DNA of 64,000 nt. Origin: Paracoccaceae bacterium (GTDB taxonomy: Bacteria > Pseudomonadota > Alphaproteobacteria > Rhodobacterales > Rhodobacteraceae). Where the stretch lies: positions 24,833 to 88,832 of the forward strand of contig JACSRN010000011.1 in assembly GCA_014879735.1 (NCBI GenBank), read 5' to 3'. Below are positions 26,575 to 35,384 of the stretch, piece by piece. Made by a program: the position numbers and the translations under genes. The notes beneath the pieces were generated by a model that was not told the DNA's origin, made no database searches, and was given only the letters and a program-made list of their open reading frames with translations. The first letter of the stretch is position 1. The number at the start of each line of letters is the position of its first letter.

Positions 26575-28098
26575 ATGGAGCAGATCTACGACATCGCCAT
26601 CATCGGCGGCGGCATCATCGCGGCGGCGGCGGGACAGCATCTTGCCGCCGCCGGATACAGCACCATCCTGGCCGAGCGGGTCGATTACGGGGCGGGGACC
26701 TCCAGCCGGACCTCGCGGCTGCAGCATTGCGGGCTGGGCTATCTGTCCGCGGCAAGCGGCTCGCTCCTGCGGTTCATGTCCCGGCCGCGCGAGGCGCTGG
26801 AATGCCTGGATCTGATGCGCCGGTCGATGCGCGGTCGGGCCGAATTCGTCCAGACCTCGCCCGAGCGAGTGCGGCCCGTGCCCTTCATTGTTCCGCTGAC
26901 ACCCGAGAACGCCATTCCCCGCTGGAAGGCGCGGCTGGCATTTTCGCTGATGACGGCCAGTGACGGCGGCAAGGTGCCGCTGGATCTGAAGCTGCTGTCG
27001 GCCGCCGAGGCCCGCGCCCACCCGGCCCTGCAGGGACTTGCCGGTCTGCAGCGGATTCACGGTGCAATCCTCTTCACCGAATACCAGTATCACTGGCCCG
27101 AGCGCATCGTGGTCGACACGATCGTGAAGGCACGGCAGGCCGGGCTCGAGGCGCTGAACCACACGCCGGTGACGGGGCTGCGGCATGATGGCGGGCTGTG
27201 GCATGTGACGCTTGCCACGCCTGGCGGCCCGCGCGAGGTGTTGGCGCGGGGCATCGTGAATTGTGCCGGCGTCTGGGTCGACGAGATCAGCACCCTGGCC
27301 GGCGCCCCGCATCTGCGGCGGAACACCGGCGAAAAGGGTACGAATGTCGTGGTCCGGCTGCCCCAGACCATGCGGGGGCTGGGGCTGGAGACCGTGACGG
27401 GCACTGGCGCGCCATTCTACCTGATCCCCTGGGGCGATCTGCATTATGTCGGCCCCTGGGATTCGGCGTCGGACGGCCGGCCGCAGGGCTTTCGCGCGAC
27501 CGAGGCCGAAATTGCCGCCATCCTGGACCAGCTTGCCCGTCTCTTCCCCGGCTTCGCCTTGCAACGCGAGGATGTGATCTATTCCTGGGCCGGCGTTCGC
27601 CCCCGCAGCCTTGCCGCGGATGGCGCGCATGCCTCTCCCGCGGTGCGGGAACATGATCTGACCGGCGGCGGCCTGCCAAACTACTTCGTCTTTACCGGCG
27701 GCCTGCTGATGACCCATCGCGAGGCCGGGCGGCGGCTGACCCGGGCGGTCGGGCGGCGACAAGTGCCCTCCGGCCCGGCCCGGCCGCTGGATCTGTCCAC
27801 CCCCCCCGGTCCCGATCCCGATCGCGTGACCGAGGCCTCGGTGGCGCATGCGGTGCTGCGTGAACAGGCCCGCACGCTGTCTGACATCCTGCGCCGGCGG
27901 TTGTCGGTCGGCTGGGGGCCGGATCTCGGGCTCGGCCAAGCCGAACAGGCCGCGCGGCTGGCCGCGCCGCATCTTGGCTGGTCGCCCGCCGAGACGGCGC
28001 AATGCCTGGCTGACTTCACCGCAGAGACCGAAGCCGATTTCGCGCCGCGCCCGGCGGTGCACAGGGCTGCGGTGGCCGCGGCGGCGGCGCCCGCCTGA
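26575..28098 (+). CDS. FAD-dependent oxidoreductase, GlpD-like
   Basis: About 507 residues. The N-terminal FAD loop is IAIIGGGIIAAAAGQHLAAAG. TSSRTSRLQHCGLGYL corresponds to the GTSSRS-KLIHGGLRYL motif of glycerol-3-phosphate dehydrogenase, and the last 120 residues resemble the helical C-terminal DAO_C domain. The ATG at 26575 is preferred over 26560 because AGGAAAG precedes it. It heads an operon with the FrlC-like epimerase and an OYE-type flavoenzyme. Its substrate is probably a hydroxy or amino compound of the same pathway, not necessarily glycerol-3-phosphate. Confidence 0.87.
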   Translation: MEQIYDIAIIGGGIIAAAAGQHLAAAGYSTILAERVDYGAGTSSRTSRLQHCGLGYLSAASGSLLRFMSRPREALECLDLMRRSMRGRAEFVQTSPERVRPVPFIVPLTPENAIPRWKARLAFSLMTASDGGKVPLDLKLLSAAEARAHPALQGLAGLQRIHGAILFTEYQYHWPERIVVDTIVKARQAGLEALNHTPVTGLRHDGGLWHVTLATPGGPREVLARGIVNCAGVWVDEISTLAGAPHLRRNTGEKGTNVVVRLPQTMRGLGLETVTGTGAPFYLIPWGDLHYVGPWDSASDGRPQGFRATEAEIAAILDQLARLFPGFALQREDVIYSWAGVRPRSLAADGAHASPAVREHDLTGGGLPNYFVFTGGLLMTHREAGRRLTRAVGRRQVPSGPARPLDLSTPPGPDPDRVTEASVAHAVLREQARTLSDILRRRLSVGWGPDLGLGQAEQAARLAAPHLGWSPAETAQCLADFTAETEADFAPRPAVHRAAVAAAAAPA

Positions 28099-28152
28099 TC
28101 GTCGACAAGGATACCAACATGCGGATGAACCACTCGAGAAAGCGGAAAAGTG

Positions 28153-29028
28153 ATGCCCCTTTGTGAAGACAGCATCGGCGTGATGAACTTTCACTACATC
28201 CGCCACACCTTCGATCGCTTCCTTGACGATGCCGGCGGGGCCGGCGTGTCGCGGGTCGAACTCTGGGCGGCGGCGCCGCATTTCTACATCGGGGACAAGA
28301 CGCTGGCCGATGCGCGCGCCCTCGGGCGCGACCTGCGCGGGCGCGGACTGCGGCTGGTGGCCTTTACCCCCGAACAATGCGTCTATCCCATCAATATTTC
28401 CGCAAAAGAGCAGGAGCTTCGCACCCGGTCTCTGCGCTATTTCCTTGATTCCATGGAATTTGCCATCGAAAGCGGCGCGCCGGCCGTCGTGGTCACGGCG
28501 GGCGGCGGCTACCGCGACGAGCCCGCGGCCGAAGCGCTGAACCGCTGCGTCGATTCCATGGGCATCCTGTGCGACCGGGCAGAGGAACTGGGCCTGGATC
28601 TGTGGATGGAGGCCCTGCCCGATGCCTTCGCCAATATCGTCCGCTCGGCGCAAGAGATGCGGCACCTGTTCGACATTCTCGACCGGCGCGTCCTTCATGC
28701 CATCTGTGACGTGGCCGGCACGGTGATGTGCCACGAGACGCCGGAAGACTATTTCACCCATCTGGGCGACCGGGTGGCGCATGTGCATTTCACCGATACC
28801 GATGCCCAGGGCAGCCATCTCGCCTGGGGCGAGGGCATGATCGACCTGGACCGGCTGATCGCCTTGCTGCGGGCGCAAGGCTACGACGGCACGCTGACGG
28901 TCGAACTGACAAACTGGAAATACAACGTCGATCCCGGGCCGCCGCTGAGGCAATGCGTGGCCGCCATGCGAAAGGCGCTTGGCAAAGCCCCGGCTCAGGC
29001 TTCGCGGGAGGTGCGGCGCAATGGATGA
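28153..29028 (+). CDS. TIM-barrel sugar epimerase/isomerase, FrlC-like
   Basis: About 291 residues of the AP_endonuc_2 barrel family. It aligns by eye with FrlC (fructoselysine 3-epimerase): RVELWAAAPHFYI, FTPEQCVYPINIS, WMEALPDAFANIV, HVHFTDTDAQGSHLAWGEG and YDGTLTVEL. Metal ligands are expected at the glutamates of WMEAL and TVEL, the aspartate of CDVAG and the histidine of HVHFTD; all are present. With the divergent FrlB-like gene it supports breakdown of ketosyl-amino acids. An in-frame GTG at 28150 touches the ATG chosen. Its last bases overlap the next gene by 8. Confidence 0.87.
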   Translation: MPLCEDSIGVMNFHYIRHTFDRFLDDAGGAGVSRVELWAAAPHFYIGDKTLADARALGRDLRGRGLRLVAFTPEQCVYPINISAKEQELRTRSLRYFLDSMEFAIESGAPAVVVTAGGGYRDEPAAEALNRCVDSMGILCDRAEELGLDLWMEALPDAFANIVRSAQEMRHLFDILDRRVLHAICDVAGTVMCHETPEDYFTHLGDRVAHVHFTDTDAQGSHLAWGEGMIDLDRLIALLRAQGYDGTLTVELTNWKYNVDPGPPLRQCVAAMRKALGKAPAQASREVRRNG

Positions 29029-31063
29029 CAGAGATCACAGCCCTGCCGCGAACGACCCACTGCTGCAGCCCCTGCACCTTGGTCCCCTTGTCCTGCGCAA
29101 CCGGATCATGAGCACCAGCCACGAGGCCCATATCGACGTCGACGGCCTTCCGCTGGAAGCCTACCAGCGCTATCACGAGGAAAAGGCCAGGGGCGGGCTG
29201 GCGTTGACGATGTTCGGCGGATCGGGCCGGGTCTCGGCGGATTCAACCTGGGGCGGATCGCAGCTCGACTACACCACGGATGCGATCATCCCGGTCTTTC
29301 AGGACTTTGCCGCCCGTGTCCATCGCCATGGCGCCGCCGTCATGTGCCAGCTGTCGCATGTCGGCCGGCGCGCGGATGCAACCGCCGGCGACTGGCTGCC
29401 CGTCCTCGGACCGTCGCATTCGCGCGAGGATTACAACCGCAATTTCGCGCGCGAGATGGACCAGACCGACATTGCCCGCATCGTTACCGATTTCGGCCTT
29501 GCCGCCCGGCGCGCCCGCGACGGCGGCCTGGACGGGCTGGAAACGATGACAGGCGGCCATCTGATCGGGCAGTTCCTCTCGCCCCTGGTCAACCGCCGCA
29601 ACGACGCCTTCGGCGGTACGCTGGAAAACCGCATGCGTTTCCTGCGCATGGTGCATGAGCGGATCCGCGAGGAGGTCGGCCCCGGCTTTCCGGTCGGCAT
29701 CCGCTACACGATCGACGAGGATCACCCCGACGGGCTGGGCTTCGCCGAGGCGATCACCGTGGCCAATATGCTGGAACGCGAGGGCCTGGTCGATTTCTTC
29801 AACTGCATCTTCGGCCGGTTCGACACCCGGCTGAACCTGCTGGTCTACAACATCCCCGATATCACCGCCCGCGCCGCGCCCTGGCTGCGCCAGGTTGGCG
29901 CCTTCCGCGCGGAAACCGATCTGCCGGTGTTTCACGCCGCGAAGATCGCCGATGTCGCCACCGCCCGTTTCGCCGTCTCTGCCGGCCTGGTGGACATGGT
30001 CGGCATGACCCGCGCCCATATTGCCGACCCGCAGATCGTCAACAAGCTGCAGGCCGGGCACGAGGCGCGGATCCGGCCCTGCGTCGGCGCCTCGCATTGT
30101 CTCTACCGGCCGCTGCACTGCATCCACAATGCCGCGACCGGCCGCGAGACCTGGCTGCCGCAGGTGATCGGACCCTCGTCCCAGGCCGGGCGGAAGGCCG
30201 TGGTCGTCGGCGGCGGGCCGGCGGGGCTGGAGGCGGCACGGGTTCTTGCCGCCCGCGGCCATCGGGTCGTGCTGTTCGAAGCGGCCGATAGGCTGGGCGG
30301 GCAGTTGCTGCTGGCGGTACGGGCCGACCAGCGCCGCGACCTGATCGGCATTGTCGACTGGCGCGCGGCCGAGCTTGACCGCCTGGGGGTTCGCGTGCAG
30401 ATGAACAGCTATGCCGGCACCGCCGAAGTTCTGGCCGAGACGCCCGATCTTGTCATCATAGCCGCCGGCGGAATCCCTGATCTCGGGCCGGTGCAGGGCA
30501 GCGACCTGTGCCAGCCGGTCTGGGATGCGCTGGCCGCACCGGCGCAGGTTGCGCAGGATGTGCTGATCTACGATGCCACCGGGCGCCACCCGGCCCCCTC
30601 GGCCGCGGTCCAGATCGCGACGACCGGCAGGTTGGTGACGCTGGTCTGCCGCGATCCTGCCATCGCACCCGAGATGGAACACCATTCCAGCATCGTCTAC
30701 CGCCGGTCGCTGGCCCAACACGGCGTGCGGGTCCTTCTGGAGCACGAGGTGGTCTCGGTCACGGGGCCGGCCGGCCTGCGCGAGGTCGTGCTGCGCCACC
30801 TGCTGACCGGGCAGGAAACCAGGTCGGTGCATGCCCAGATCCTGATCGAACACGGCACCCTGCCCGTGACCGACCTCTTCGATGCCTTGCGCGGGCAATC
30901 GGTGAACGACGGGGTGACATCGATCGAGACGATGCGCGGCATCGGTGGCTTGCGGCCGCCACCTGCCACGGGATTCGAGCTGCACCGGATCGGCGATGCG
31001 GTCAGCAGCCGCTCAGTCCATGCCGCGATGCTCGACGCGCTGCGGCTTGGCGTGACGTTCTGA
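29021..31063 (+). CDS. OYE-type flavin oxidoreductase with FAD/NAD domain
   Basis: About 680 residues with the same domain order as the enzyme at 8986-11037: FMN barrel (LQPLHLGPLVLRNRIMSTSHEAH), FeS region, and an NAD/FAD domain with VVVGGGPAGLEAARVLAARG. The cluster motif reads CVGASHC then LYRPLHC, so the usual second cysteine (CxGC) is alanine and only three cysteines remain visible; a 4Fe-4S cluster would need another ligand. ATG 29021 has GGGAGGTG upstream. It is the last gene of the FAD/FrlC operon and could oxidise an N-substituted amino acid or reduce an unsaturated product. Confidence 0.86.
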   Translation: MDDRDHSPAANDPLLQPLHLGPLVLRNRIMSTSHEAHIDVDGLPLEAYQRYHEEKARGGLALTMFGGSGRVSADSTWGGSQLDYTTDAIIPVFQDFAARVHRHGAAVMCQLSHVGRRADATAGDWLPVLGPSHSREDYNRNFAREMDQTDIARIVTDFGLAARRARDGGLDGLETMTGGHLIGQFLSPLVNRRNDAFGGTLENRMRFLRMVHERIREEVGPGFPVGIRYTIDEDHPDGLGFAEAITVANMLEREGLVDFFNCIFGRFDTRLNLLVYNIPDITARAAPWLRQVGAFRAETDLPVFHAAKIADVATARFAVSAGLVDMVGMTRAHIADPQIVNKLQAGHEARIRPCVGASHCLYRPLHCIHNAATGRETWLPQVIGPSSQAGRKAVVVGGGPAGLEAARVLAARGHRVVLFEAADRLGGQLLLAVRADQRRDLIGIVDWRAAELDRLGVRVQMNSYAGTAEVLAETPDLVIIAAGGIPDLGPVQGSDLCQPVWDALAAPAQVAQDVLIYDATGRHPAPSAAVQIATTGRLVTLVCRDPAIAPEMEHHSSIVYRRSLAQHGVRVLLEHEVVSVTGPAGLREVVLRHLLTGQETRSVHAQILIEHGTLPVTDLFDALRGQSVNDGVTSIETMRGIGGLRPPPATGFELHRIGDAVSSRSVHAAMLDALRLGVTF

Positions 31064-31102
31064 CCCGGCCGGCTGCCGCGGGGCCTGGCACCGCACCGCC
31101 GG

Positions 31103-32608
31103 TCAGGCGCCCGGGGGAAACCCGTCGCGGTCCAGCGGCCAGACCGGGCGGCGGACCCGGATGTAGGGCCGCAGATGCGCCTGGGGCGTGGCCAGCGCCC
31201 CGGTGTCGCAGACGATGACGCGGCCGGCAATGGGTTCGTAGGCGGCGCGGAAATGCTGCATCGACTTGACCACGACGAAACGCTGCCGCGACGGCTCGAT
31301 CCCGAAGGCACGAATCTGCTGCAGATCCAGGATCTGATCGGACAGGGTGACAACCAGGATATCGATGCCCCCGGTGCGGAACACCGCGGTCGGGCCGAAG
31401 CTGTGGGTGATGCCACCGAGAATGGGCCCGTCTCCGGTGAAGGCGCCGTCCGACAGCAGGACAACCTCGCCCGTCAGCCGAAGCGGCCCGCCGCCGAATG
31501 CCGGATCGCATTTGCCGCCGAGATCCAGCGTGACCGTGTCGCCCACCCGATGACGATGCAGGACAGCCGCCGCCCCAGGATCGATCATCGGCGCGAAGGC
31601 CCCGCCCGTGGCCCCGGCGGCCAGCAGCGCGGCAAGAAGCGCCGTGGCATCGCCATAGGCCCCGGCACCGGGATTGTCGGCATAATCCGCGATCACCAAC
31701 GGGCCGTCGACTGCATCGAAATCCCGGGCCTGCGCGGCGGCGGCAGCCGGCGCGAGGAAGGTGTTCGACACCATTCCCCGCCCCTCCCAGATGCTCTGCG
31801 CCAGCCCCTCGGCAATCTCGCGCGCCCGCGACTCGGCCCCGGCATCGCATGTCACCAGAACGGTCGGCCCCATTTCGGCGATATCGGCCTCGGAAAACCC
31901 GGCGTTCACTGAAACGGCAAGGATACCGGGCTCTGCCTCATGCGCCGTCGCGCGGGCATAGAGCGCGGCGGTTTCCGGCACGTCCGTGCGGCCGGCATTC
32001 GCCTCGTCCAGCATCGGCCGATGGGCACGCAGGGTGCGCGGGCGGATCTGCCCCCGCATTGCCGCATCCAGAAGCCGGCCGGCATGCCGGCCGGTCTCCC
32101 GCATGTCGACATGCGGATAGGTCTTGTAGCTGACGAAAATCTGCGCCCCCTCGACCATCGCCGGCGTCGCCATCGCATGCAGATCCAGCGTGACCGCAAT
32201 CGGCAGGCCGGGACCCGTGATCTCGCGCAGCCGGCGCAGCAACTCGCCCTCGCCATCCTCGCAGAAGCTGGGAACCATCGAGCCGTGCAGCGACAGCAGG
32301 ATGCCGTCCAGCGTGGCCAGGTGATCGCGCGCCGCATCGCAGATCAGCCCAGCGATATGGTCGAACGCAACACGCGAAACCCTGGCCCCGGGGTTGGCAT
32401 GGGCCGAGACGCTGTGGGTGACGCGCCAGCCCGCCGCCCGCCCCGCATCCAGAAATCCCGCCAGCTCGTCGTTCACGTCGCCGAAGCGGTCGATGGCCAC
32501 CTGCCCGATGTCCAGCGCCTCGTCGCGGAATTCCTGAAGCGTGGTCTCGCCCATCTTGAAGGTGTTGCTTTCATGGACGAAGGCGCCGGTGAGGACATGA
32601 AACGGCAT
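31103..32608 (-). CDS. M81-family metallohydrolase, MlrC-like
   Basis: A 501-residue member of the family of microcystinase C. Zinc-site motifs GAFVHESNTF (N-terminus), TLDLHAMATPAMVEGA and YKTYPHVDMRETGRHAG are intact, followed by the MlrC C-terminal domain (DNPGAGAYGDAT, GGKCDPAFGGGPL). MlrC cleaves short linear peptides containing unusual D-residues. Here it closes the dipeptide-importer operon, 12 bases after the last ATPase, with an AAAGGA site. It is likely to hydrolyse an imported peptide or acylated amino acid. Microcystin as the substrate is not implied. Confidence 0.9.
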   Translation of the reverse strand: MPFHVLTGAFVHESNTFKMGETTLQEFRDEALDIGQVAIDRFGDVNDELAGFLDAGRAAGWRVTHSVSAHANPGARVSRVAFDHIAGLICDAARDHLATLDGILLSLHGSMVPSFCEDGEGELLRRLREITGPGLPIAVTLDLHAMATPAMVEGAQIFVSYKTYPHVDMRETGRHAGRLLDAAMRGQIRPRTLRAHRPMLDEANAGRTDVPETAALYARATAHEAEPGILAVSVNAGFSEADIAEMGPTVLVTCDAGAESRAREIAEGLAQSIWEGRGMVSNTFLAPAAAAAQARDFDAVDGPLVIADYADNPGAGAYGDATALLAALLAAGATGGAFAPMIDPGAAAVLHRHRVGDTVTLDLGGKCDPAFGGGPLRLTGEVVLLSDGAFTGDGPILGGITHSFGPTAVFRTGGIDILVVTLSDQILDLQQIRAFGIEPSRQRFVVVKSMQHFRAAYEPIAGRVIVCDTGALATPQAHLRPYIRVRRPVWPLDRDGFPPGA

Positions 32609-32620
32609 GGGCAGGTCCTT

Positions 32621-33571
32621 TCAGAGCGGGTGGAAACAGGCGACCGGATGGCCGCCATCGCCCGACAGCAGCGGGCGCTCGGCGCGGCAGCGGTCCGTGA
32701 CGCGGGGGCAACGGCCGGCGAAGGCACATCCGGGCGGCAGGGCAAAGGGGCTGGGGATCTCGCCCGTCAGGGGTACGACACTGCGGCGGCGGCCCGGGTC
32801 CGGGGCAAAGCCCGATTGCATCAGCGCCTCGGTATAGGGATGGCGGGGCGCGGCCGCGGTATCGGGCAGCACCTCGACCACCGCGCCCAGATACATCACC
32901 ACAATCCGCTGGCAGAAATAGCGTACCAGGCCCAGGTCGTGACTGATGAACAGATAGGTCAGCCCCATCCGGTCGCGCAGATCGGCCAACAGCGCGATGA
33001 TCTGCGCCTGGATCGACACGTCCAGCGAGGCGGTGGGTTCGTCCAGCACCACGAATTCCGGGTGCAGCGCCAGGGCACGGGCGATGCCGACGCGCTGGCG
33101 CTGGCCGCCGGATAACTGGTGCGGGTGACTTTCCGCCAGCGCGTCCGGCAGGCCGACCGAGGCCAGAAGCGCCGCTATGGCGCCGGCGGGCAAGGGCTGG
33201 CGCTGGATGCGGAACGGTTCGGCCAGAACCTGCGTCACCGTGTAGCGCGGATCAAGGCTGGAATAGGGATCCTGGAACACCATCGCCATGCGGCGGCGCA
33301 TCCGGCGCAGCGCAGCGGGCGACAGCGCAGTGATCTCGGTGCCGTCGAAGATGATGCGGCCTGCGGTCGGTTCGATCAGCCGCAGGACAAGACGGGCCAG
33401 CGTGGACTTGCCGCAGCCGCTTTCGCCCACCACGCCCAGGGCCTCGCCTCGGCCGATGGCCAGCGACAGGTCGCGGACCGCCCACATCTTGCGTTCCGGC
33501 GCGAAAAGGCCGCCACCGGACTGAAAGCGTTTCGACAGGCCCTCGATGCGGATCAACGGCGGCGGGGTCAC
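32621..33571 (-). CDS. Dipeptide/oligopeptide ABC transporter ATP-binding protein (OppF/DppF-like)
   Basis: A 316-residue ATPase with Walker [10 protein letters not shown], signature [15 protein letters not shown], Walker [20 protein letters not shown] and the OppF C-terminal extension. The cysteines there ([15 protein letters not shown]) are where relatives carry a 4Fe-4S or zinc-like site. It starts with GTG, overlapping the OppD-like stop (GTGA). It works with the second ATPase to power peptide uptake. Confidence 0.92.
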   Translation of the reverse strand: MTPPPLIRIEGLSKRFQSGGGLFAPERKMWAVRDLSLAIGRGEALGVVGESGCGKSTLARLVLRLIEPTAGRIIFDGTEITALSPAALRRMRRRMAMVFQDPYSSLDPRYTVTQVLAEPFRIQRQPLPAGAIAALLASVGLPDALAESHPHQLSGGQRQRVGIARALALHPEFVVLDEPTASLDVSIQAQIIALLADLRDRMGLTYLFISHDLGLVRYFCQRIVVMYLGAVVEVLPDTAAAPRHPYTEALMQSGFAPDPGRRRSVVPLTGEIPSPFALPPGCAFAGRCPRVTDRCRAERPLLSGDGGHPVACFHPL

Positions 33572-34539
33572 GGCTGGCCCTCCGGCGGTGGGCTGGCGTG
33601 GTGACAGGCGACGCGGCCCTCAGCGCGGGGGGTCGGCAGCGGCGCGATCCGGTGGCAGAGATCGCTGGCGCGGGGGCAGCGAGGGTGAAAGCGGCAGCCC
33701 GGCGGAAAAGCCAGCGCCGAAGGCACCGCGCCGGGAATGCCGCGCAGCGCACCCTTCGCCATGCCGTCCTGCGGGATGCAGCCGATCAGGGCGGCGGTAT
33801 AGGGATGGGCGGGGGCGGCAAAGATCGGGCCAACCGGCCCCTCTTCGGCCAGCCGGCCGGCATAGAGTACCGCCACCCGGTCGCAGACCTGGGCGACCAC
33901 GCCCATGTCATGGGTGATGAGCAGCAGCGCCAACCCGCGGTCGCGGACCAATGCGCCGAGGATCTGGATGATCTGCGCCTGCACCGTCACATCCAGCGCC
34001 GTGGTGGGTTCGTCGGCGATGATCAGTTCCGGCTCGCCCGCCAGCGCCATGGCGATGACGATGCGCTGCTTCATTCCGCCCGACAGCTGGTGCGGCCAGG
34101 CCTCGGCCACCGCCTCGGCCTCGGGGATGCGCAGCCGGGTCAGCAGTTCCAGCGTGCGGGCGCGGGCGGCGCGGTGCGACAGGCCCAGATGCAGCCGCGA
34201 GACAACATCGACCTGCTCGCCGATCCTCTGCACCGGATCCAGCGCCGTCATCGGATTCTGCGTGACAAAGCCGATGCGGCCGCCGCGCAGGGCGCGGCGC
34301 TGTGCGTCGGTCATCGCGCCGATGTCCTGCCCATCGAACCGGACGGCGCCCCCCGTCACCCGGCCACCGATCAGCGGCAGCAGTCCCATCGCCGCCATGG
34401 CGGTCAGCGACTTGCCCGAGCCGCTTTCGCCAACCAGGCCCAGGATCCTGCCGCGCTCCAGCGACAGGCCGATTCCATCCAGCAGCGGCACTGTCCCGAT
34501 AGCGACGCTGACCGCTTCAAGCTGCAGAAGCGCGGTCAT
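33568..34539 (-). CDS. Dipeptide/oligopeptide ABC transporter ATP-binding protein (OppD/DppD-like)
   Basis: About 323 residues. Walker A GESGSGKS, signature LSGGMKQRIVIAMAL, Walker B LIIADEPTTALDVTVQAQI and the cysteine-containing C-terminal oligo_HPY extension (GCRFHPRCPRASDLC) are all present. The frame is open upstream to 35214, but the ABC domain starts at ATG 34539, which overlaps the permease stop by four bases. Confidence 0.92.
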   Translation of the reverse strand: MTALLQLEAVSVAIGTVPLLDGIGLSLERGRILGLVGESGSGKSLTAMAAMGLLPLIGGRVTGGAVRFDGQDIGAMTDAQRRALRGGRIGFVTQNPMTALDPVQRIGEQVDVVSRLHLGLSHRAARARTLELLTRLRIPEAEAVAEAWPHQLSGGMKQRIVIAMALAGEPELIIADEPTTALDVTVQAQIIQILGALVRDRGLALLLITHDMGVVAQVCDRVAVLYAGRLAEEGPVGPIFAAPAHPYTAALIGCIPQDGMAKGALRGIPGAVPSALAFPPGCRFHPRCPRASDLCHRIAPLPTPRAEGRVACHHASPPPEGQP

Positions 34540-35384
34540 GCCGTCCTCCGCAGTTTCTGGCGGATGTCCAGTTCCGCAATCAGCGCATCGCCGTAGAGGT
34601 TTATGGCAACGACGGTGATCGCCACCGCGAGGCCCGGGAAGATGATCACCCAGGGCGCCTTGAACACCAGTGCCGAGCCTGCCGACATCATCCCGCCCCA
34701 GGACGGCACCGGCGGCTGCGCGCCCAGGCCGAAAAAGCCCAGCGTGGCCTCCAGGATGATCGCGTCGCCGGTGGCCAGCATGGCCGAGACCAGGACCGGC
34801 GCCAACGCATTGGGCAACAGGTGGCGGAACAGGATATGGCCGGTGCCCGCACCCAGGCAGCGGGCGGCCTCGACGAAGGTCTCGCCCTTCAACGTCATGA
34901 TCTGGGCCCGGGTCAGGCGGGTGAACTGCGCCAGATAGGCCACCGCGATGGCCACCATCACCCCGGTCGTGCCCGGGCCGATGATTGCGACAAGGATCAG
35001 CGCGATCAGGATTTCGGGGAAGGACCAGGTCAGATCGACCGCCACGGTCACGGCGCGGTCGGGCCAGCCGCCGAACCAGGCCGCGGCCGCGCCCAGCACC
35101 ATCCCGCACAGGACGGAGACTGCGATGGCCGCCGCGCTGACTGACAGCGACGTGCGCGCGCCGTAGATCAGGCGGGTCAGCAGATCGCGCCCGAATTCGT
35201 CGGTTCCCAGCCAATGCGCGGCCGAGGCCGGCTGATAGGCCTGCGGCAGATCCTGCACGTCATAGGCATAGGGCGTCAGAAACGGTGCAAGAACGGCCGC
35301 GGCGGCGACCAGCAGCAGCCAGCCGCCGGCAAGGCCGCCCATCGGATGGCCAAGCGCGCGCAGGGGGGCGGGCCACGCCATCAT
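34536..35384 (-). CDS. Dipeptide ABC transporter permease (DppC-like)
   Basis: A 282-residue permease of the OppC/DppC type. It has an N-terminal membrane helix, then the periplasmic segment with HWLGTDEFGRDLLTRLIYGAR, the hallmark of this subfamily, and about five further helices. The EAA region is EAARCLGAGTGHILFRHLLPN. Its start overlaps the DppB-like stop. Confidence 0.92.
   Translation of the reverse strand: MMAWPAPLRALGHPMGGLAGGWLLLVAAAAVLAPFLTPYAYDVQDLPQAYQPASAAHWLGTDEFGRDLLTRLIYGARTSLSVSAAAIAVSVLCGMVLGAAAAWFGGWPDRAVTVAVDLTWSFPEILIALILVAIIGPGTTGVMVAIAVAYLAQFTRLTRAQIMTLKGETFVEAARCLGAGTGHILFRHLLPNALAPVLVSAMLATGDAIILEATLGFFGLGAQPPVPSWGGMMSAGSALVFKAPWVIIFPGLAVAITVVAINLYGDALIAELDIRQKLRRTA

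Noticed and set aside
26455..28953. Open frame of 832 codons on the minus strand opposite the FAD oxidoreductase and epimerase genes
   Set aside because: It is antisense to two genes with clear families, is rich in Arg/Gly/His/Gln low-complexity sequence, and shows no domain. Long antisense frames are expected at this GC content.
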